In this document: in pieces, positions 27,266 through 34,409 of the stretch | Position numbering within the stretch: position 1 is the stretch's first letter | Layout of the letters: each line of letters begins with the position of its first letter | NCBI GenBank assembly: GCA_020637675.1 | Contig: JACKKD010000001.1 | Coordinates: 434,001-498,000 of the forward strand | DNA: 64,000 nucleotides | Source of the DNA: Paracoccaceae bacterium | GTDB lineage: Bacteria; Pseudomonadota; Alphaproteobacteria; Rhodobacterales; Rhodobacteraceae | Reading direction: 5' to 3' | Program-made: the position numbers and the translations under genes | The notes under the pieces: model-generated | What the model saw: only the letters and a program-made list of their open reading frames with translations | Databases searched by the model: none | Told to the model about the DNA's origin: nothing

Positions 27266-28594
27266 TCAGCCCCGCAGGAAGACCGCGAGGTCGCCGACGT
27301 CTGTCCCGGTCGGCCCGCTCCGGTAGACCGCGCCGATCCATTCCAGGACCTCGGCGGCGCGGCCGCGGCTACGCGCCTCCTCCGCGTCGATCCCGGCCGC
27401 GCCGAGCTCCTCGAGCGTATCGCTGTCCACCACGACCCCTGGGGCAAGACCCGCCGCGCCGCCGCCGTCGCTGGCTGTCAGGAGAAGCACCCAGGGCCCG
27501 GCCAGGCGGCGGTCGCGCGCCAGCATCGCAAAGCGCAGGCCGAGGTCCGCATGCCGCGGCCGGGCTGCGCCTGCGACGAGCGGCGCCCGGAGCGTGAGCG
27601 CCGCGACGCCCGTTCCGCCGACCGGCGCGTCGGTCTCCGGGCCGGGAAGAAGCGCGCCCTGGGGCGTGGACTCCAGCCCGAAGGTGCAGCCCGCCCCCGG
27701 CCCGACGCCCGCGGCAAGCGCGAAAAGCTCGTGCACGATCTCTTCCGGCATGCCCTGCAAGGGCCGCGCCACGGCGCGGACGCCGCAATCCGCCATGGCC
27801 GAGACCGCGAGCGCATTCGACGCCACGACCCGCAGCCGCGGCCGTGCGCCTTCCCGCGCTGCCGGCACCGGCGCCGCAAGGCGGTCCAGCACGCGGACCG
27901 GCAGACGTTCCCAGAGCCCGTAGAGTTCGAGGAGCGCCCGCGCCGTCACCCGGCTGCCGAGCGGCGGGGCGAACATGCCTCCGGCAAGCCGCCTCGGGTC
28001 GGCTCCGCCCTCGGCGTCCGCGACGGCGAGCGCCGTCACCCTGGAGCCGGCGAGCAGGGCCGCGAGCCCGCCGCCCTCCAGCCGCGAAAGCTGCTGGCGG
28101 ACGAGCAGGACCTCGTCCGCTCCCGCGCCGGCACCGCGCATGAGCCCCTCGACCGCAGAGAGGTCGGCGAGCGTGGCGGCGCCTGCCGGTGCCGGCAGCA
28201 TCCGCGCCGCCCCGGCCGACAGAAGAACGAGCGCCGCGTCCTCCGGCCCGAGGCGGGCAAGCGCCGCCTCCGCCGCCTCGGCGGCACGCAGGCCCGCGGG
28301 GTCCGGGTCAGGCCAGCCTGCCGCGAGAACGCGCGCGCCCTCGACCGGTCGGGCGGCGACGGGATCGGTGACGATCAGCGTCTCGCAGGGGCCGAGATGG
28401 CCGCGCGCCGCCAGGGCCATCTCGCGGGCGAACCGGCCAGCCGCGAAGATGAAGCGCCGGCCTCCGGGTCCGGGCGCCGCAACAGGACCTGTGAGAAGTG
28501 TCCGCAGAACCGCCTCCCCCGCCGCCGAAGCAGCGAGCCCGGCCGCAACGATGCGGCGCGCCTCGGCACGCAGGATCCCGATCTCAGCCCCCAT
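27266..28594 (-). CDS. Glycerate 2-kinase-like protein (DUF4147/MOFRL), probably inactive
   Basis: 442 residues. The family layout is visible: an N-terminal helix GILRAEARRIVAAGLAASAA, TLADLSAVEGLMRGAGAGAD, VRQQLSRLEGGGLAALLAGS, and a C-terminal MOFRL-like part with DAEEARSRGRAAEVLEWIGA. Active family members convert glycerate to 2-phosphoglycerate. Several hallmark motifs are altered: the VGAGKA lysine motif reads FAAGRFAREMA, the GGGSALLP motif reads LSAGAARMLP, VRKHLS reads VRQQLS, GGRNQELAL is missing, and GTDGxDG reads TASDGGG. It may have lost kinase activity. The start at 28594 is uncertain; an upstream ATG at 28636 adds a basic lead. Confidence 0.7.
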   Translation of the reverse strand: MGAEIGILRAEARRIVAAGLAASAAGEAVLRTLLTGPVAAPGPGGRRFIFAAGRFAREMALAARGHLGPCETLIVTDPVAARPVEGARVLAAGWPDPDPAGLRAAEAAEAALARLGPEDAALVLLSAGAARMLPAPAGAATLADLSAVEGLMRGAGAGADEVLLVRQQLSRLEGGGLAALLAGSRVTALAVADAEGGADPRRLAGGMFAPPLGSRVTARALLELYGLWERLPVRVLDRLAAPVPAAREGARPRLRVVASNALAVSAMADCGVRAVARPLQGMPEEIVHELFALAAGVGPGAGCTFGLESTPQGALLPGPETDAPVGGTGVAALTLRAPLVAGAARPRHADLGLRFAMLARDRRLAGPWVLLLTASDGGGAAGLAPGVVVDSDTLEELGAAGIDAEEARSRGRAAEVLEWIGAVYRSGPTGTDVGDLAVFLRG

Positions 28595-28757
28595 CGCCGC
28601 GAAGGATCGCCGAGCGCGGGGCTTACGTAAAGTCATCTGCTGGCGCCCGGTGAACCGGTCGGCGCAACTCCGCCGCAACGTCGCGCTGCGCCGAAGCGCC
28701 GCAGGGCTGGCGCCGCGGCCGTGTTTCGCCTACATTTCGTCGAAAATCAGGATGACC

Positions 28758-29126
28758 ATGCCCCTGAGCGAGCCGCACCCCCGTTTCGACCCGACCGGCC
28801 TTCCGCCGCAGTGCGCCGTCGCGCCCGCGGAAATGCTGGCACGCGCGGACGAAGCCTCGAACTTCCTCAAGGCGCTGGCGCACGAAGGGCGGCTGATGAT
28901 CCTGTGCCACCTTTCCACGGGCGAGAAATCGGTGACCGAACTCGAAATCCTGCTCGCCTCGCGGCAGGCGGCGGTCAGCCAGCAGCTCGCCCGTCTCCGC
29001 CTCGAGGGCCTCGTCGCTGCCCGCCGTGACGGCAAGGCCATCTACTACTCGCTCGCCGATACCCGGGCCGAACGGCTCGTCGCGACGCTTTACGACATCT
29101 TCTGCAAGGATGCCGCGGCCGAGTGA
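28758..29126 (+). CDS. sqrR: ArsR-family regulator of the SqrR/BigR persulfide-sensing type
   Basis: 122 residues with an ArsR winged helix (SNFLKALAHEGRLMILCHLS, SVTELEILLASRQAAVSQQL, LVAARRDGKAIYYSLAD). Cysteines are at 19, 50 and 116. The pair C50/C116 is spaced 66 residues, exactly as C41/C107 of Rhodobacter capsulatus SqrR, and C19 corresponds to its C9. Those residues form a tetrasulfide when persulfide is present and release the repressor. It should therefore repress sulfide/persulfide response genes such as sqr and rhodanese. A matching ATTC-N8-GAAT site lies before the rhodanese gene at 9750. The ATG at 28758 has AGGA five bases upstream. It is the last backbone gene before the island scrap. 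Confidence 0.85.
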   Translation: MPLSEPHPRFDPTGLPPQCAVAPAEMLARADEASNFLKALAHEGRLMILCHLSTGEKSVTELEILLASRQAAVSQQLARLRLEGLVAARRDGKAIYYSLADTRAERLVATLYDIFCKDAAAE

Positions 29127-29223
29127 CGGCGCGCAGTCGGAAGCGACGGGGGGACTGCGGCGTGGTGCCCCGATACAGCAACGAAATGCTTAATAAATGG
29201 GTATCAAGGTGCATCGAACACAG

Positions 29224-29719
29224 TCTAGGTGTTTGATCCCACGGTTTGATGGCGCGATCCTTTCACAGGAATGGAAGGAAGCAACATGGGACAAGTTCGT
29301 CATGGGAGCGCCACGACCACGTTCGCCGTCACGGATGCCGATTGGCGCCCGATCCGCTTCTTCATGACTGCAGGACAGGTCAGTGACTACACGGGAGCCG
29401 CCGCTCTTCTCGATAGTTTGCCGAAGGTGGGCTGGTTGCTGGCCGACCGCGGAAACGATGCCGACTGGTTCGGGGATGCGTTGAAATACAAGGGGATACG
29501 TCCTTGCATCCCCGGTCGGAAGTCTCGCGGCATGGCCGTCCGATACGACAAGCGACGGTACCGGCGCCGCAACCGGATCGGGATCATGTTCGGTCGGCTG
29601 AAGGACTGGCGCAGGCTCGCAACCCGCTACGACAGGTGCGCCAAGACCTTCCTCTCAGTCGTCGCCCTCGCCGCTACCGTCATGCTCTGGCCTTGAGGAT
29701 CAATGAGTCTGGAGCCTAG
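29224..29719 (+). mobile_element. Fused remnants of two insertion sequences (IS481-type 5' end and IS5-type 3' end)
   Basis: The left part (about 29224-29322) looks like the leading end of an IS481-family element: non-coding lead, then codons for MGQVRHGSATTT, which is the usual N-terminus of that family. At about 29323 the frame switches to IS5-family transposase sequence and runs to its end and beyond (GAGTCTGGAGCCTAG at the right edge). Neither element is complete and no inverted repeats or target duplication can be paired. It is a scar of successive insertions and deletions at the left edge of the candidate island. Confidence 0.65.
29286..29696 (+). pseudogene. Chimeric transposase remnant
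   Basis: The frame from the ATG at 29286 starts MGQVRHGSATTT (IS481-like), then continues FAVTDADWRPIRFFMTAGQV, SDYTGAAALLDSLPKVGWLL, ADRGNDADWF, YDKRRYRRRNRIGIMFGRLK and ends FLSVVALAATVMLWP, which is the C-terminal half of an IS5-type DDE transposase. The N-terminal IS5 DNA-binding part and first catalytic Asp are missing. It cannot be functional as a transposase. An in-frame ATG at 29271 adds MEGSN. Confidence 0.8.
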
Positions 29720-29897
29720 CGACCACGCCGGATGAGATATCCTCGTACCTCACCTGGTCGCCGTCGCCGCCACCAGTCCCACCGTCGATAAGGTCATTGC
29801 CGGCGCCTTCACGGAAGAAGTCAGAATCGTCGCCGCGAAAGAGGATGTCATTGGACAATGACAGGGGCGGCGGCACAACGGCATTAATTGGCGGAGC
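29700..29897 (-). pseudogene. RTX (hemolysin-type calcium-binding repeat) protein fragment
   Basis: On the minus strand one frame reads LSNDILFRGDDSDFFREG, then GAGNDLIDGGTGGGDGDQVR and YEDISSGVVARL before running into the IS scar. This is the glycine-aspartate calcium-binding repeat of secreted RTX proteins, including the usual VRYEDASxGVxVxL linker. A TAG stop at 29898-29900 closes the frame upstream and no start codon or secretion context is left. It is a decayed piece of a larger gene cut by the IS insertion. Confidence 0.7.
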
Positions 29898-29900
29898 CTA

Positions 29901-30035
29901 TTCCGGTTCTGCTCGCGCATGGCCAACATCCACCGGTTTGTTGCCATCTTTCGGGCGCATTTTCTGACGACTGTGTCGGATAGTTGACGGCCTTCGGGCT
30001 GTGCATTTCTGTCACCATTCACCCAGGGAACAGAA
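29901..30035. other. Non-coding region upstream of the kinase locus
   Basis: About 135 bases, clearly less GC-rich than the backbone (runs such as GGCATTAATTGGCGG and CATTTCTGTCACC). It holds no gene I can support and should contain the promoter of the kinase-GTPase locus. The ribosome site AGGGAA lies just before the TTG start at 30036. Confidence 0.4.
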
Positions 30036-31418
30036 TTGGACCAGTCGGCGAACATAGGAGTTGTCGGTCAACTCGATTCCTTCGGGGACGAATTGTCGCC
30101 GGGGACGGTATTGTGCGGCGGGCAATACACGATCGAATCCTATCTGAATTCCGGCGGGTTCGGGATCACATACCTCGCGCGCGACAGTCTTGGCCGCAAG
30201 ATCGTCATCAAGGAGTGCTTTCCCGGAGCGATCTGCTGCCGCACGCGGAGTACGGTGCGACTTCGCTCGAAAGGCAGCGCGCCGGAATTCAGCAAGATAC
30301 TCGACCTGTTCGAGAAGGAAGCCCGCGCCCTGTCGGAGCTTCAGCATCCCTACATCGTCGGGGTTCACCAGATCTTCAAGGACAACGACACCGCCTACAT
30401 GGCGCTGGACTTCGTCGACGGGCGCGACCTGCTCCACGTGATCGAGGCGGAGCCGGGCCGACTGACCCCCAAGGAGATCAAGGAACTGCTGATCAAGGTG
30501 CTCGATGCCGTTGCCTACATGCACGACCGCGACATCCTTCACCGCGACATTTCCCCCGACAACATCCTGCTCGAACCCGACAATTCGCCGGTCCTCATAG
30601 ATTTTGGCGCGGCACGGGAAAGTGCGACGCGCGTGAGCCGGGTTCTCTCGAAGGTTCTGACCGTCAAGGACGGCTATTCGCCCCAGGAACTCTACCTTGC
30701 CGGAAGCGAGCAGGCGTTTTCCAGCGATCTTTATGCGCTGGCCGCGACGTTCTACCATCTCGTTTCGGGACAAGCGCCGCCGAGCAGCCAGGTACGGCTG
30801 GCAGCGGTAGCGAAGAACCTGAAGGACCCGCTGGAGCCGCTGACCCCGGTGAAGATCAGGGGTTATGACAGCTTTTTCCTCGACGCCATCAACCGCTGCC
30901 TCAGCATATTCCCGAACGAGAGGCTCCAGAATGCAGCGGAATGGCGCGACCTCATCGACACCCAGCGGCGACAGCTGCGCTTGCTGGAAGAGGCGCGAAA
31001 CGACCGCGAAATGGAGAAGCGCATCGCCCAGCTCGTCCAGGACTCGCAGCGTCAGTTGCAGTTAGAGTCGCCCGCGGAGCATTTCGCGCTGCCGCCTGAA
31101 ACCTCCGCCCCGAAACCTGCTCCGGGCATGACATCCCGGCGGGTTTTCTCGGCTGCGGGTCACCTCAGCGCCGGTGCGCCGCTTGACGAGGCGGCACCCG
31201 ATCTGGCCGAACCGGAGCCGGAAACCGGTGCGGACATCCCCGTTTCCTCGATGTGGAATGTCGTCCCGCTGGATGAACCTGCCGACGACATTGAAACCGA
31301 CGAGGCCGAAATTCCCGAACGGCAAGAGACCGTGCTCGGCCGGTTCTTCGCCGGTTCGTACATCTTCCGCGTTTTCGGGGCCACCCTCGGCCCGAAGCTG
31401 AAAGAGGTGAGCAGGTGA
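30036..31418 (+). CDS. Serine/threonine protein kinase
   Basis: 460 residues with a TTG start and AGGGAA six bases upstream. The kinase domain spans residues about 28-310. It has a glycine loop NSGGFGITYLARD, the ATP lysine in KIVIKECFPG (K59), the catalytic loop HRDISPDN (169-176), and DFGAAR (189). The activation/APE region is KVLTVKDGYSPQELY. The catalytic loop carries Ser where HRDxKPxN kinases have Lys, as in one bacterial subgroup. The C-terminal 150 residues hold a coiled helix (EARNDREMEKRIAQLVQD), an acidic disordered stretch and an aromatic end (GRFFAGSYIFRVFGATLG) that may touch the membrane. It is the first gene of an eight-gene locus with FHA, PP2C and GTPases; phosphorylation of those partners is inferred. 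Confidence 0.9.
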   Translation: MDQSANIGVVGQLDSFGDELSPGTVLCGGQYTIESYLNSGGFGITYLARDSLGRKIVIKECFPGAICCRTRSTVRLRSKGSAPEFSKILDLFEKEARALSELQHPYIVGVHQIFKDNDTAYMALDFVDGRDLLHVIEAEPGRLTPKEIKELLIKVLDAVAYMHDRDILHRDISPDNILLEPDNSPVLIDFGAARESATRVSRVLSKVLTVKDGYSPQELYLAGSEQAFSSDLYALAATFYHLVSGQAPPSSQVRLAAVAKNLKDPLEPLTPVKIRGYDSFFLDAINRCLSIFPNERLQNAAEWRDLIDTQRRQLRLLEEARNDREMEKRIAQLVQDSQRQLQLESPAEHFALPPETSAPKPAPGMTSRRVFSAAGHLSAGAPLDEAAPDLAEPEPETGADIPVSSMWNVVPLDEPADDIETDEAEIPERQETVLGRFFAGSYIFRVFGATLGPKLKEVSR

Positions 31419-32287
31419 GATATCTGAGAGACGTCATCGTACGCAAGCGGCCGCTGCCTTCGCCCGCGCCCCCAAGCGACGCCGAAGGATCGGAACAGGT
31501 TTCAGACTTTTTCGATCTCGATGCCGTGCGCGAAAGACTCCAGGAACTCGAAGGCGCCGTGGAACCGACGCCTGAAACACCTGCCGCTCTGCCGCAATTG
31601 GAGAGACGCGGCCCGGTCGGCGCGACGACCGAGTCCCCCCCGAAGAAGCAGATATGGGACATAGAAGACGCCGACCGCGACGACGGTGCCGCGCAGCCGG
31701 CACAAGCGCAGACACGGCGCGCCGCCGCTGACGAGCCTTCGGAAGCAGCGCCGATTGCGCGAGTTCGCATCGGGTCGGATCAAGACCTGAACAAGAGTCC
31801 CGCAGCCACAGCCGCGGCGCGGGTGAAGACCCGGATCATCGGATTCCACGCGGGCGGCGTGAAGGACGACGTGTTCGCCGCGGAACGGGCGGCACCGGCG
31901 GCGAAGGGGCGGTTTCCGGCCGGCTGGCTCGTGATTGTCGACGGCCCCGGACGGGGCACGTCGTTCATGATCGGTGCAGGCGTCTCGACCATCGGTCGCG
32001 GCGCCGACCAGACGGTCTGCCTGGATTTCGGCGACACCAGCATCTCGCGCGATAACCATGCCTCGATCGCCTACGACGACGAACAGAACCGGTTCTTCGT
32101 GGGCCACGGCGGCAAGTCGAACATCGTACGCAGGAACGGGACTCCCGTTCTGGCCACCGAAGATCTCGCTGATGCCGACCTGATCCGGATCGGCAAGACG
32201 ACACTTCGTTTCGTGGCCCTCTGCGGACCCGATTTCACCTGGGGCTCGACGGAAGACAGGCAGGACACCGATGCCCCGGAAAGCTGA
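31415..32287 (+). CDS. FHA domain protein
   Basis: 290 residues. A GTG start overlaps the kinase stop (GTGA). The first 160 residues are acidic and disordered, with a possible docking motif RVKTRIIGF just before the folded part. The C-terminal FHA domain (residues about 170-270) has GWLVIVDGPGRGTSFMIGAG, STIGRGADQTVCLDF, ISRDNHASI and RRNGTPVLA, keeping the Arg, Ser and His/Asn residues that bind phosphothreonine. It should read phosphorylated partners, for example the kinase or a GTPase of the same locus. It overlaps the PP2C gene by 17 bases. Confidence 0.88.
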   Translation: MRYLRDVIVRKRPLPSPAPPSDAEGSEQVSDFFDLDAVRERLQELEGAVEPTPETPAALPQLERRGPVGATTESPPKKQIWDIEDADRDDGAAQPAQAQTRRAAADEPSEAAPIARVRIGSDQDLNKSPAATAAARVKTRIIGFHAGGVKDDVFAAERAAPAAKGRFPAGWLVIVDGPGRGTSFMIGAGVSTIGRGADQTVCLDFGDTSISRDNHASIAYDDEQNRFFVGHGGKSNIVRRNGTPVLATEDLADADLIRIGKTTLRFVALCGPDFTWGSTEDRQDTDAPES

Positions 32288-33161
32288 GATCGAAATCGAC
32301 GCGGCCTCCGCGCTCGACCGAGGCGCAAGGTCGCGTCAGGAGGACGCGCTCGCGACCTCGTTTGCACAGGGTGCCGAGATCGGATTCGCGGTGCTGTCGG
32401 ACGGCATGGGCGGACATGCCGCAGGCGACGTGGCGAGCCGGATCATCGTCGCCGAGATCTTCGCCGATCTGACGTTGCGGATTGCGGATCCAGACTTGTC
32501 CGAAACCGACATACCGAAGTTGCTTCGCAGTGCAATGAATGTCGCCAACCACCGCATCCGCGCGCGGATCAAAGCGGCGCCCGAGACCGCTGGCATGGGC
32601 GGCACGGTGATTGTGGCCGTGGTTCTGGCGGGCCGTCTCTATTGGATATCGGTCGGGGACTCGCCGCTCCTTCTTTATCGCGACGGCCGACTTACCCGTC
32701 TCAATGACGATCATTCGATGGCGCCGCAGATCGACCTGATGGTCAGGAAGGGCCTTATCGACCCGGAAATCGGCCGCAACCATCCGCAGCGAAATTGCCT
32801 CACGTCCGCCCTGACCGGTGATGAAATAACGGTGATCGATTGCCCGGATCGACCGTTTGCGCTGCAAAACGGCGACCTGGTACTGGTCGCCAGCGACGGG
32901 CTTCAGTTCCTCCCGGACGAAAGGTTGGAACTGGTTCTGGCGCGTGCGGCGGCCGAACATAGCGCTTCGATCGCCAGCGCCTTGATCGCTGAAGTCGCGG
33001 CCCTGGGCGATCCGGAACAGGACAACATCTCCGTGGTCGTTCTGAAGGCCTCCAACCCGACGCCTGAGCGGCGTCTGGCGGGTTGGCTCTCGCCTTCGAC
33101 GATGCTGCGGGCGTGGAGCGGCGCGTTCTCCCCGGCGCGGCACCTCGGGACAAGGAGCTGA
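32271..33161 (+). CDS. PP2C-type protein phosphatase
   Basis: 296 residues. The metal-binding PP2C motifs are present: GARSRQEDALAT, FAVLSDGMGGHAAGDVASRI, MGGTVIVAVVLAGRLYWISV followed by GDSPLLLYRDG, DLVLVASDGLQFL, and EQDNISVVVLKA. The Asp residues that bind Mn/Mg are in place (DGMGG, SDG, DN), so it is likely active. The short basic tail after the domain is not conserved. It should reverse phosphorylation by the kinase at 30036. The kinase-FHA-PP2C order recalls the post-translational switch of type VI secretion loci, but no secretion genes are here. Confidence 0.92.
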   Translation: MPRKAEIEIDAASALDRGARSRQEDALATSFAQGAEIGFAVLSDGMGGHAAGDVASRIIVAEIFADLTLRIADPDLSETDIPKLLRSAMNVANHRIRARIKAAPETAGMGGTVIVAVVLAGRLYWISVGDSPLLLYRDGRLTRLNDDHSMAPQIDLMVRKGLIDPEIGRNHPQRNCLTSALTGDEITVIDCPDRPFALQNGDLVLVASDGLQFLPDERLELVLARAAAEHSASIASALIAEVAALGDPEQDNISVVVLKASNPTPERRLAGWLSPSTMLRAWSGAFSPARHLGTRS

Positions 33162-33165
33162 CACC

Positions 33166-34398
33166 GTGGCATCGCTCGCGCCCAGCACCCGGAAGACACT
33201 GGAAGACCTCGAGGCCGTGCTCGCCTCCGCCGCACTCCCGCCGCGAATCGCCCGGAACTGCGAGTACCTCGTCGATAGGTTGCGCCGCCCGATCCGCGTG
33301 GGGCTGATCGGGTTTGAAGCAGAACAGCGCAAGCGCCTGCTCGCCGCCCTCCTCGGGACCGAAGTTCTGCCGGTGCGGATGGCCTGGCCGACCATGGAGA
33401 TTGGCTTCGCAGAGCGAGCGCACACGAGGGCGACGTTGGCGGACGCGAGCACGCTCGCCGCCGATGGAATGCCGATCGGCGACCTCCTGGAGCGCGGTGC
33501 GGTCTTCCTGAAGGTCGGCGCCCCGCTTGGAGCGCTGCGGCGCGTGACGTTCCTCTATCTTGCAGCCGGCGAGGACGCGGCAGAGCAGTCGGCGGCACTC
33601 CGCTGGGCCGCGCGCCGGATGGATTTCGCCCTCTGGTGCACGCGGGACTTCTCCCCTCTCGAGGCTCGTATCTGGAACGAGGCCGCACGCGAGTTGAAGA
33701 ACCACGCTTATCTGGTCGTCTTCGCACCACAACCCGAGGTTGGCGGTCTGCGCGACCGGATGCCGCCGGATTTCGAACGCGCGATATTCCTGCCGGGCGG
33801 CCCCGCCGCGCACGGAAGCGGCGCCACGGACATGCAGACCGGGGCGCAGCGGTTGCTCGGGCAACTCGTCGCCGACATCGATCAGGCGATTGCGGAAGAC
33901 CTCGATGCGGCGCAGCTTCTCCTGCATCGGTGCGGTCAAGGGATCGTCACGGCAAAGCCAGAACCGCAACGGCACCCGGAGCCGTCGCCCGCCACGGCCA
34001 GTCGCCCGGCCCCTGGGCAGGCGGAACCGCCCGAGAGCACGGGAATTGCCGGCATGGTCGATCTCGTGTCCGAGCCGCTCATCTTTCTCAGGCGCATGTC
34101 ACGCGACCTGTTCGAGGCGATGGAATGGCACGACGCGGACGCCGCCGACTGGGCGGGGGAAGTCCTGGGACGCTGCTGCGAGATTACCGACGGGCTTCGA
34201 GACCACGCAGCCGATTGGCCGGAGGACGAGGGTGCGGCCTGTGCGCTTCGGGCGCTCGTCGACGACGCCTCCGACATGGCGACGCTGCTGCAGATTGAGG
34301 GCGGCCCCGCGCAGGCATTGGATGCCGCCGCGTTGTTGCTCCAACTCCGTTCCGCATTCGAGGCATGTCTGGCCGGGCCCGGAATCCCCCTGAATTAA
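33166..34398 (+). CDS. GTPase-like protein with degenerate P-loop (pseudo-GTPase)
   Basis: 410 residues, GTG start with AAGGAG eight bases upstream. The N-terminal half follows the fold of the GTPase at 36488-37483. The strand before the P-loop is kept (IRVGLIGF, residues 43-50) but the loop reads EAEQRKRLLAALLG, with no GKS/T. Later, DFALWCTRDFSPLEARIWNE (about 153-172) matches DAVIWCT ... EAALWEEA in that GTPase. G3 and G4 motifs are absent. The C-terminal half has a Pro/Ala linker and a helical domain (LFEAMEWHDADAADWAGEVL, DDASDMATLLQIEGG). It probably cannot bind GTP and may be a scaffold or regulator of the two active GTPases. No named family recognised. Confidence 0.75.
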   Translation: MASLAPSTRKTLEDLEAVLASAALPPRIARNCEYLVDRLRRPIRVGLIGFEAEQRKRLLAALLGTEVLPVRMAWPTMEIGFAERAHTRATLADASTLAADGMPIGDLLERGAVFLKVGAPLGALRRVTFLYLAAGEDAAEQSAALRWAARRMDFALWCTRDFSPLEARIWNEAARELKNHAYLVVFAPQPEVGGLRDRMPPDFERAIFLPGGPAAHGSGATDMQTGAQRLLGQLVADIDQAIAEDLDAAQLLLHRCGQGIVTAKPEPQRHPEPSPATASRPAPGQAEPPESTGIAGMVDLVSEPLIFLRRMSRDLFEAMEWHDADAADWAGEVLGRCCEITDGLRDHAADWPEDEGAACALRALVDDASDMATLLQIEGGPAQALDAAALLLQLRSAFEACLAGPGIPLN

Positions 34399-34409
34399 GG
34401 AGATCGACG

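Noticed and set aside
29163..29171. TGGTGCCCC at the left island edge as an att site matching the tRNA-Thr end
   Set aside because: Only 9 bases match; too short to call an attachment site. Mentioned only as weak support for the island.
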